Positions 57,380 through 64,000 of a DNA stretch of 64,000 nt are shown here, piece by piece. Under the pieces are notes generated by a model, which was not told the DNA's origin, did not search any database, and worked only from the letters and a program-made list of their open reading frames with translations. Every line of letters begins with the position of its first letter. Position 1 is the first letter of the stretch. The translations under genes and the position numbers were made by a program. Source of the stretch: Pseudolysinimonas sp051954455 (GTDB taxonomy: Bacteria > Actinomycetota > Actinomycetes > Actinomycetales > Microbacteriaceae); assembly GCF_051954455.1 (NCBI RefSeq), contig NZ_JBQCHS010000015.1, forward strand, positions 124,001-188,000, given 5' to 3'.

Positions 57380-58310
57380 CGGCGCCTTCGCCCTGGCGCG
57401 CTCCCGCGTCGAATGGATCGAGCGGATCTCGCCGACCTTCGCGCGGGTGACCTTCGCGGGCCCCGAGCTCCACGACATCGGCGGGCCCGGACCCGTGCTC
57501 GACCAGCGGATCAAGATCGTGTTCCCGCCGCCCGGCGGCGCCGTCCCTCGCCTTCCGGAGGACGACGACTGGTGGAGCGCGTGGCTCGCCGTGCCGGAGG
57601 AGGAGCGCGGCTCCATGCGGACCTACTCGATCCGGTCGCTCGAGGTCGGCCCGACCGCGACGCGGATCGTCGTCGACTTCGTCCGTCACCTCGCGGCGGG
57701 CGCGACCGGGCCGGCGTCGCTCTGGGCCGAGGCCGCGGCTCCCGGCGACGAGGTGCTGCTCATCGGGCCGCGGCGCGGGCGGCCGGACGCGGGCGGCGTC
57801 GAGTTCGACCCGGGCGACGCGGGCACGGTGCTGCTCGCCGGCGACGAGACCGCGGCGCCCGCGATCGCCCGCATCCTCGAGGATGCCGGGCCCGGGCTGC
57901 GCGGTGCCGCGTTCATCGAGGTGCCACACGCGGCCGATGCGCTCGACGTCGAGGCCCCGGCCGGCGTCGACGTGCACTGGCTCCCGCGCGACGGGGCGGA
58001 GCACGGCGCGGCGCTCATCCCGGCGGTGCTCGCGCACCTCGGCTCGGACGCGGATGCGGGGGCGCGCGAGCCGGAGGGCGAGGAGCTGGTCTGGGAGACG
58101 CCCGCGTTCCCGGCCGGCGACGGGGCCGCCGTCGGAGCCATCGACGTCCTCCCGGCGGACGACCCCCTCGACACCGGGTACGTCTGGATCGCCGGCGAGA
58201 GCGGCGTCGTCACGACCCTCCGCCGCCGGCTCGTCACCGATCTCGGCCTGCCGCGGCGGCGCGTCGCGTTCATGGGCTACTGGCGGCGCGGGGTCGCGAT
58301 GCGGGCCTGA
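57372..58310 (+). CDS. Siderophore-interacting protein (ferric-siderophore reductase)
   Basis: A 312-residue SIP-family flavoreductase: FAD-binding RTYSIR, GPRRGRP (phosphate contacts), then the SIP domain AGDETAAPAIARILE and YVWIAGESGVV, ending YWRRG. It releases iron by reducing the ferric siderophore in the cytoplasm. It overlaps the ATPase gene by 8 bases and closes the operon. Confidence 0.93.
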   Translation: MPDGAFALARSRVEWIERISPTFARVTFAGPELHDIGGPGPVLDQRIKIVFPPPGGAVPRLPEDDDWWSAWLAVPEEERGSMRTYSIRSLEVGPTATRIVVDFVRHLAAGATGPASLWAEAAAPGDEVLLIGPRRGRPDAGGVEFDPGDAGTVLLAGDETAAPAIARILEDAGPGLRGAAFIEVPHAADALDVEAPAGVDVHWLPRDGAEHGAALIPAVLAHLGSDADAGAREPEGEELVWETPAFPAGDGAAVGAIDVLPADDPLDTGYVWIAGESGVVTTLRRRLVTDLGLPRRRVAFMGYWRRGVAMRA

Positions 58311-58337
58311 CCGCGCGAGCCGCCCGGCCCGACGCCG

Positions 58338-58343
58338 TACGCT
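58338..58343 (+). promoter_or_regulatory. -10 box of leaderless gluconokinase promoter
   Basis: TACGCT ends 6 bases before ATG 58350. Confidence 0.5.
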
Positions 58344-58349
58344 GCCGGA

Positions 58350-58868
58350 ATGACCCCGACGGCTCCGTCCGACCGCACCCCGCTCGTCGTCATGGGAGTC
58401 TCGGGCAGCGGGAAGTCGACGATCGGCGCGCTCCTCGCCGAGCGCCTCGGCATGCCGTTCGTCGACGGCGACGACCTGCACCCCGCGGCCAACAAGGCGA
58501 AGATGGCCGCCGGCATCCCGCTCGACGACGACGACCGCTGGCCGTGGCTCGACGCCGTCGGCGCGCGGCTCGCGGCGGCGCCGACCCCCGTCGTCGCGTG
58601 CTCCGCCCTCCGCCGCGTCTACCGCGACCGGCTGCGGCTCGCGGCGCCCGGCGCACTCTTCGTCCATCTGGCCGGCGACCCGGCGACCATCGTCGAGCGC
58701 GTCGCGCACCGCCATCACGAGTACATGCCCGCGAGCCTGCTCGGATCGCAGTACGCGCTGCTCGAGCCGCTGCAGCCGGACGAGCGCGGCATCGTCGTCG
58801 ACATCGGGCCGACGCCGGCGGAGCTCGTCGACACGATCGTCGAGCGGCTGGACGAGACGGCCGGCTGA
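58350..58868 (+). CDS. gntK: Gluconokinase
   Basis: A 172-residue GntK-type kinase: P-loop GVSGSGKST, DGDDLHPAANKAKMAAGIPLDDDDRWPWL, CSALRRVYRD, HHEYMPASLLGSQ. These motifs are diagnostic for thermoresistant gluconokinase, making 6-phosphogluconate. ATG 58350 lies 6 bases after a TACGCT box (leaderless). It is a separate unit from the siderophore operon. Confidence 0.93.
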   Translation: MTPTAPSDRTPLVVMGVSGSGKSTIGALLAERLGMPFVDGDDLHPAANKAKMAAGIPLDDDDRWPWLDAVGARLAAAPTPVVACSALRRVYRDRLRLAAPGALFVHLAGDPATIVERVAHRHHEYMPASLLGSQYALLEPLQPDERGIVVDIGPTPAELVDTIVERLDETAG

Positions 58869-58908
58869 CTCCGTCACGCCGACCGCGCTCGGGAGGCGCG
58901 CCAGCCGC

Positions 58909-60849
58909 TCAGGAGACGACGGCGCCGTGCCCCTCGATCTCGACGCCGTCGACGACCACCGGATCGGCGCCGTGGTTGAGCACGAAGCGGCGCCCGCCGC
59001 GCTCCACGATCTCCACGTCCGCGGGCGGCGCCGCGACCGGCGCGATGCCGGTGTCCTCGAGCACCGCGTCGAGCACCGCCGCCGCGTCGTCGGGCGCGGT
59101 CGCGACGTACCACGCCGCTCCCGTGCCGATCGCGTTGCGGGTGATCGCGGGCATCCCGTCCAGCATCCCGCCGACGAACGTCGCGAGCACCTCGGCGCCC
59201 TCCGCGCGCACGACCTCCCCCCACTCGTGCGCGGCGCCCGCGGCGAGACCGGCGATCTCGAGCGCGGGCACCGGGCCGCCGCTCAGCGACGGCTCGGCCG
59301 GCGGCGCGAACTCCTCGACGCGGAGGCCGAGGGTCTCGCGCAGCTCACCCAGGTAGCCGTCGAGGACGACGTGCAGGTCCTCGTCGAGGATCGCCGACTG
59401 GTAGGTGACGAGGAGCCGCCCGCCGTCGTGCGCGAACCGCGCGAGCTCCTGCCGCGCGGCGGGCGACAGCACGACCGCCGCCGGCACCACGACGACCTCG
59501 TACCCGCCGAGCGACGCACCGGGCCGCGCGAAGTCGACGAGCACGCCCTTCCGCCACAGCTCCCGGTACCAGCGGAACACCGTGCGCACGTAGTCGATGC
59601 GCGACGGGGTCGCCCACTGCTCGTGGGCCCACCAGCTGTCCCAGTCGAAGAGGATCGCGGTGCGCGCCGAGAGACGCGAGCCGACCACGTCGGCCAGGCC
59701 GGCCAGCTCCTCGCCGAGCGCGACGGTCTCCCGGAACACCCGGGTGTCCTCGCCGGCGTGCGGCACCATCGCCGAGTGGAACTTCTCGGCTCCCGCCGCC
59801 GACTGCCGCCACTGGAACTGCATCACGCCGTCCGCGCCGCGCGCCACGGCCTGCAGCGAGAGCGCCCGGTGCATCCCCGGGGGCTTCGGCGCGTTGCGCG
59901 CGCGCCAGTTGACGGCGCTGGTCGACTGCTCCATGAGGATCCACGGCGCGCCCCCGGCGAGCGAGCGCATGAGGTCGCGACTCATCGCGGCGTACGCGGC
60001 GGCGGCCGGGTCGGCGGGGTCGACGTAGTGGTCGTCGGAGATGAAATCCATCTCCTCGGCCCAGCGCCAGTAGTCGGCGCCCGCGAAGAAGCCCATGAAG
60101 TTGGTCGTGATCGGCACGTCGGGCGTGATCTCGCGGAGGATCGCCGCCTCGGCCCGGTAGACCCCGAGCCACGCGTCGGAGGAGAAGCGGTCCCAGTCGA
60201 GGGCCTGCCCCGGGTTGACGAAGGTCGGCATCGCGCGCGGCGGCTCGACCTGCGCGAACGAGCCGTAGTGCTGCGACCAGAAGGCCGTGCCCCACGCCGC
60301 GTTGAGCGCGTCGATCGTGCCGTACTTGGCCTCCAGCCAGGCGCGGAACGCCGCCCCCGACTCCTCGGAGTAGTCGTGCCGCACGTGGCAGGCGAGCTCG
60401 TTGTTGACGTGCCAGGCCTCGAGCGCCGGGTGCGTGCCGTAGCGCTCGGCGATCGCGCGCACCAGGCGGTCGGCGTAGCGGCGGTAGGTGGCGGAGCTCG
60501 GGGAGTAGGACTGCCGGCTGCCGATCCCGAGCGGAACGCCGTCGGCGGTCACCGGGCGGATGTCGGGATGCTCCGCGACGAGCCACGGCGGCGGCGAGGC
60601 GGTCGCCGTCGCGAGGTCGACCCGGATGCCGCCGGCGTGCAGCCGGTCGAGCACGTCGTCGAGCCAGGCGAAGTCGAAGCGACCGTCCTCCGGCTCGAGG
60701 AGCGCCCACGAGAAGACGCCGACCGTCGCGACCGTGACGCCGGCGCGCCGCATGAGGCGCACGTCGTCGTCCCAGACCTCGCTCGGCCACTGCTCCGGGT
60801 TGTAATCCCCGCCGTACCAGATGCGGTCCATCGCCATGCCGGCGGTCAT
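58909..60849 (-). CDS. GH42 beta-galactosidase
   Basis: A 646-residue family 42 glycoside hydrolase: YGGDYNPEQWP near the start, acid/base E151 in WHVNNE, nucleophile E307 in ILMEQS, then the trimerisation and beta domains. No signal peptide, so it acts on imported galactosides. ATG 60849 overlaps the permease stop (ATGA); ATG 60837 is an alternative. Last gene of the operon. Confidence 0.95.
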   Translation of the reverse strand: MTAGMAMDRIWYGGDYNPEQWPSEVWDDDVRLMRRAGVTVATVGVFSWALLEPEDGRFDFAWLDDVLDRLHAGGIRVDLATATASPPPWLVAEHPDIRPVTADGVPLGIGSRQSYSPSSATYRRYADRLVRAIAERYGTHPALEAWHVNNELACHVRHDYSEESGAAFRAWLEAKYGTIDALNAAWGTAFWSQHYGSFAQVEPPRAMPTFVNPGQALDWDRFSSDAWLGVYRAEAAILREITPDVPITTNFMGFFAGADYWRWAEEMDFISDDHYVDPADPAAAAYAAMSRDLMRSLAGGAPWILMEQSTSAVNWRARNAPKPPGMHRALSLQAVARGADGVMQFQWRQSAAGAEKFHSAMVPHAGEDTRVFRETVALGEELAGLADVVGSRLSARTAILFDWDSWWAHEQWATPSRIDYVRTVFRWYRELWRKGVLVDFARPGASLGGYEVVVVPAAVVLSPAARQELARFAHDGGRLLVTYQSAILDEDLHVVLDGYLGELRETLGLRVEEFAPPAEPSLSGGPVPALEIAGLAAGAAHEWGEVVRAEGAEVLATFVGGMLDGMPAITRNAIGTGAAWYVATAPDDAAAVLDAVLEDTGIAPVAAPPADVEIVERGGRRFVLNHGADPVVVDGVEIEGHGAVVS

Positions 60850-61772
60850 CCCTTCACGGCGCCGGTGCCGAGGCCCGACTGCCAGTAGCGCTGCAGGTAG
60901 AGGAACGCCGCGACGAGCGGCAGCACCGAGATCACCGAACCGGTGATGACGATGTCGAACAGCGGGGTGTTGCCGCCGCTCGGGTTGGTGGCCGTCGCCT
61001 GCCAGTGTGCGAGGCCGACGGTCAGCGGGAAGTACTGCGAGGAGTTGAGCATGATGAGCGGCAGGAAGTAGTTGTTCCAGGTCGCGACGAGCGCGAACAG
61101 GAACACCGTGACCACGCCGGGGCCGAGCTGTCGGAGCGCGACCTGCAGGAAGATCCGGAACTCGCCCGCGCCATCCATCCGCGCCGCCTCGAGGATCGAG
61201 TCGGGCACCGAGTCGGCGGCGTACACCCGCATGAGGTAGACGCCGAACGGGCTGATGAGCGACGGGATGATGACCGCCGCCGGGGTGTCGGTGAGCCCCG
61301 CGCCCGAGAACAGCAGGTAGGTCGGGATCGCGAGGGCCGTGAGCGGGATCATGATCGACCCGAGCACGACGCTGAAGATCGCCTTGCCGCCCGGGAAGTC
61401 GTACTTCGCGAACGCGTAGCCGGCCATCGTCGAGAGGATCGTCGCGCCGATCGAGCCCGCGCCCGCGTACAGGATCGTGTTGAGGATCCAGCGCCCGAAC
61501 GCACCGTCCTCGTACGTGAAGGTGCGCACGATGTTGTCCCACAGCCCGAAGTGCGGCGCGAACCAGTACCCGAACGTCGAGAACAGGTCGCCCGTGCTCT
61601 TCGTGGCCGAGATCAGCAGCCAGACGAGCGGCAGCAGGAAGTAGGCGGCCGCGAGCCACATGACGATGGTGAGCAGCGTGCTCCGCCGGTCGTCGCGGGC
61701 GAGGGCCTTGCGCTTGCGTCCCTTCGCGCGGGTCGCCGTCCCGGCGGGCCGCGCGGTCGCCACCGCGCTCAT
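60846..61772 (-). CDS. MalG-type galactoside ABC permease
   Basis: A 308-residue inner-membrane permease with EAA loop (EAARMDGAGEFRIFLQVALR) and six hydrophobic segments. ATG 61772 overlaps the stop of the partner permease. It imports the substrate of the GH42 enzyme. Confidence 0.93.
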   Translation of the reverse strand: MSAVATARPAGTATRAKGRKRKALARDDRRSTLLTIVMWLAAAYFLLPLVWLLISATKSTGDLFSTFGYWFAPHFGLWDNIVRTFTYEDGAFGRWILNTILYAGAGSIGATILSTMAGYAFAKYDFPGGKAIFSVVLGSIMIPLTALAIPTYLLFSGAGLTDTPAAVIIPSLISPFGVYLMRVYAADSVPDSILEAARMDGAGEFRIFLQVALRQLGPGVVTVFLFALVATWNNYFLPLIMLNSSQYFPLTVGLAHWQATATNPSGGNTPLFDIVITGSVISVLPLVAAFLYLQRYWQSGLGTGAVKG

Positions 61773-62704
61773 CGGTTCCGCTCCGCCCGGTTGGTGGTGA
61801 GCTGCACGACGTACGACACGACCATGATGACGATCCCGAGGATGAAGGCGAGCGACGCCGCGTAGTTGACGTCCTGGTTGATGAACGCGACGTTGAACGC
61901 GTAGAGGTTCGGCGTGTAGCTCGTGCCGATCACGTTCGGCGCGACGCCGTGCAGCAGGTTCGGCTCGTTGAAGAGCTGGAACGAGCCGATGATCGAGAAG
62001 ATCACGGTGAGGAGGATCGCCGGGCGGATCGCCGGGATCTTCACGCTCCACGCGGTCCGCCACGCGCCCGCGCCGTCGACCTCGGCCGCGTCGAGCAGCT
62101 CCGCCGGGATCGTCCGCAGCGCGGCGTACAGGATGATCATGTTGTAGCCGACGAACTCCCAGGTCACGATGTTGACGAGGGATCCGAAGATCGTCTGGTT
62201 CGACAGCAGGTCCGGCGTCCCCAGCCCGATCGCCTGGAAGAACTGCGAGATCGGGCCGAAGTCCTTGCCGTAGAGGTAGCCCCACATGAGCGTCGCGACG
62301 ACGCTCGGCACCGCGTAGGGCACGAAGATCGCGAGCCGGATGAAGCGCTTGCCGCGCACCCGGTTGCTGTCGAGCGCGAGGGCGAAGAAGAGCGCCAGCG
62401 CGAGCATGATCGGCACCTGCACGAGCAGGAAGAGCCCCATGCGGCCGACGCTCGAGAGGAACTTCGGGTCGGTGAGCGCGTTGACGTAGTTGGTGAGGCC
62501 CGCGAACTGCTGCCCGCCGATGAGCTGGCTCGTGAAGAGGCTGAGCCAGCCGGAATAGACGAGCGGCACGACCAGCATCGCGATGAACACGACGAGGAAC
62601 GGGATGATCAGGACGTAGGCCGCGATCCATTGGCGGCGCTTGGCGGGGGTGGCGCGCCGGCGCGCGGGACGCGCGGGACGGGCGACGGCGGGTGCGGCGG
62701 TCAT
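61769..62704 (-). CDS. MalF-type galactoside ABC permease
   Basis: A 311-residue inner-membrane permease with a basic N-terminus, six hydrophobic segments and EAA-type loop (DAAEVDGAGAWRTAWSVKIP). It starts at ATG 62704 behind AAGGAGA. It lies 67 bases after the binding-protein gene, with a strong hairpin between. Confidence 0.93.
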   Translation of the reverse strand: MTAAPAVARPARPARRRATPAKRRQWIAAYVLIIPFLVVFIAMLVVPLVYSGWLSLFTSQLIGGQQFAGLTNYVNALTDPKFLSSVGRMGLFLLVQVPIMLALALFFALALDSNRVRGKRFIRLAIFVPYAVPSVVATLMWGYLYGKDFGPISQFFQAIGLGTPDLLSNQTIFGSLVNIVTWEFVGYNMIILYAALRTIPAELLDAAEVDGAGAWRTAWSVKIPAIRPAILLTVIFSIIGSFQLFNEPNLLHGVAPNVIGTSYTPNLYAFNVAFINQDVNYAASLAFILGIVIMVVSYVVQLTTNRAERNR

Positions 62705-62734
62705 CGCATCTCCTTGGACGGACGGGTAGGGGGC

Positions 62735-62765
62735 GCGGGGGCCGGGAACGGATCCCGACCCCCGC
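62735..62765 (-). promoter_or_regulatory. Hairpin between binding-protein and permease genes
   Basis: GCGGGGGCCGGGA (62735-62747) pairs with TCCCGACCCCCGC (62753-62765) with one mismatch and a 5-base loop. It stands directly after the binding-protein stop, like the hairpin at 24778-24810, and may raise binding-protein levels over permeases. Confidence 0.5.
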
Positions 62766-62771
62766 GGGAGG

Positions 62772-64000
62772 TCACTGGGTGACCGTGAATCCCTGCTTCT
62801 TGGCGTACGCGACGACCGCGTCCTGCCAGTCGGACAGGCCCTTCTTGAGATCGGTCTTGTCCGAGATCGCCTTGCCGAGGGTGTCGTTGTAGCTCGAGTA
62901 GACGTAGTCCATGAAGGGCAGCCACTGGAACTTCACGTCGACGGTGTCCGAGATGCCCGTGAAGAGCTTGTTGACCTGCTGGCCGCCGTAGAAGTCGGCC
63001 TTCTGGTCGACGAACGACGAGTCCTGCAGGGTCGACTTGAGCGTCGGGAACAGGAACTGCTCGTTCGCGAGCTTCAGCGTCGACTCCTTGTCGTTGTTGA
63101 TGAACTTGGCCAGCTCGTACGCCGCGATCTTGTGCTGCGACGACGACAGGACCGCGTCCGACGACCCGCCCCAGTTGCCCGAGACGTCATCGCCCGCGTT
63201 CCACTGCGGGATCTTCGCCGCGGCCCACTTGCCCGCGGTCGCCTTGGCCGAGCCCTGGAGGAACACCGGCGCCCAGGCCGGCGACGGCCAGCCGGCGTAC
63301 TTGCCGGAGTTGAAGCCCTGGTACCAGTTGTCGTTGAAGTCCGCGTCGTTGGAGACGAGGTCCTTCTGCAGCAGGTCGTTCCAGTAGGAGACGACCTTCT
63401 GGGTGTCGGCGCTGTTCAGGTCGATCTTCACGCCCTTCTTGCCGTCGTAGCCGAACGGCTTGGCGCCGGCCTGCCAGAAGAAGCCGACCATCTGGCCGGG
63501 GTCGTTGCCCGGGAGGTTGGAGATGTAGGAGCCCGTCTTGGACTTCACGGCCTCCGCGTCCTTGGCGTACTCGTCCCACGTCGCGGGCGGCGTGGTGACG
63601 CCGGCCGCCGACATGATGTCGGTGCGGTAGAGGTTGCCGAGCGGCCCGGAGTCCTGCGGGATCGCCCACACGCCGCCGTCCGACACCTGGTTCCACACCC
63701 AGTCGACGTACTGGCTGCCGAGCTTGTCGGCGCCGTACTTCGACAGGTCCTCGAGGCTGTTGGTGAGGCGGAACGAGGAGATGTACTGGTACTCGATCTG
63801 CGCGACGTCCGGGGCGCCCTTGCCCGCCTTCAGGGCGGTGCGCAGCTTGGTGTACTGGTCGGCGCCCGATCCCACGTTCTGCAGGTTGACCTTGATCTTG
63901 GGGTACTTCTTCTCGAACAGGGCGACCTCGTTCTTGAGGTTCGGCACCCAGCTCCACATGGTGATCGTGGTCGGGGTGTTCATCGCCTTGTCGATGTCGG
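62772..64000 (-). CDS. Sugar ABC substrate-binding protein (N-terminus outside window)
   Basis: At least 409 residues of a family 1 solute-binding protein: ITMWSWVPN, FEKKYPKIKVN, APDVAQIEYQYI, GGSSDAVLSSSQ. The signal peptide lies beyond the right edge; the frame stays open to base 64000, so the ATG at 63983 is internal. It belongs to the galactoside operon with two permeases and the GH42 enzyme. Confidence 0.92.
   Translation of the reverse strand, partial: DIDKAMNTPTTITMWSWVPNLKNEVALFEKKYPKIKVNLQNVGSGADQYTKLRTALKAGKGAPDVAQIEYQYISSFRLTNSLEDLSKYGADKLGSQYVDWVWNQVSDGGVWAIPQDSGPLGNLYRTDIMSAAGVTTPPATWDEYAKDAEAVKSKTGSYISNLPGNDPGQMVGFFWQAGAKPFGYDGKKGVKIDLNSADTQKVVSYWNDLLQKDLVSNDADFNDNWYQGFNSGKYAGWPSPAWAPVFLQGSAKATAGKWAAAKIPQWNAGDDVSGNWGGSSDAVLSSSQHKIAAYELAKFINNDKESTLKLANEQFLFPTLKSTLQDSSFVDQKADFYGGQQVNKLFTGISDTVDVKFQWLPFMDYVYSSYNDTLGKAISDKTDLKKGLSDWQDAVVAYAKKQGFTVTQ

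Noticed and set aside
1..64000. CRISPR arrays, insertion sequences, rRNA genes
   Set aside because: No regularly spaced repeats, transposase motifs or rRNA sequence were seen on either strand.

Overview
The window is 64 kb of high-GC DNA from an actinobacterium, probably in or near the Microbacteriaceae. This assignment is an inference. It rests on very GC-rich third codon positions, lipobox sugar-binding proteins, frequent GTG starts with 4-base ATGA/GTGA overlaps, a DtxR-type iron box, and many start codons that sit 6-7 bases after a TANNNT -10 box (leaderless promoters). No rRNA or other taxonomic marker is present.

Layout: (1) 1-5.3 kb is a lipid cassette. A PlsC-type acyltransferase and an SDR run leftward. 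A ferritin-like protein with lost metal ligands, a fatty acyl reductase fused to a HAD phosphatase, and an intact ferritin-like diiron protein run rightward. (2) 5.3-18 kb holds two two-component systems, a secreted protein, a LacI regulator with a reduced sugar ABC locus (binding protein and one permease only), an MprF-like lysyltransferase coupled to a SIP-like protein, and a DUF2076-like/GNAT pair. (3) 18.1-30.0 kb is a leftward catabolic locus: PfkB sugar kinase, LacI regulator, two CUT1 permeases, binding protein, four tandem ADP-ribosylglycohydrolase (ARH) paralogues, class III CoA-transferase and a CitE/HpcH-type lyase. Two matching LacI-type operators (TGGAA-N4-TTCCA) lie before the regulator and before the kinase, which suggests one regulon. 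(4) 30.2-44.4 kb is a 14.2-kb integrative element in a tRNA-Arg(ACG) gene, bounded by perfect 46-bp repeats, with a tyrosine integrase beside the tRNA. It carries a XRE repressor-type switch, a DUF3631 ATPase, many small overlapping genes, a tail-chaperone-like gene and a large tape measure gene. No large terminase, portal or capsid gene is recognisable, so it is either a satellite-like element or a reduced prophage. (5) 44.5-53.4 kb holds a DenD-like dehydrogenase, an aldo/keto reductase, a gluconate 5-dehydrogenase-like SDR, a TetR/MMPL exporter pair with a clear operator, a PadR/HAAS pair, an FMN hydroxyacid oxidase and a RibD/DHFR-like reductase. (6) 53.4-58.3 kb is an iron-siderophore uptake operon (binding protein, two FecCD permeases, ATPase, siderophore-interacting reductase) behind a DtxR/IdeR box, followed by a gluconokinase. 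(7) 58.9-64 kb is a leftward galactoside operon: binding protein (cut by the window end), two permeases and a GH42 beta-galactosidase.

None of the three sugar ABC loci encodes an ATPase, so they presumably share one encoded elsewhere. The most promising undescribed systems are the four-ARH catabolic locus, the tail-module-only element and the reductase/ferritin lipid cassette. Intergenic stretches over about 150 bases that are not listed as features hold nothing I can name.
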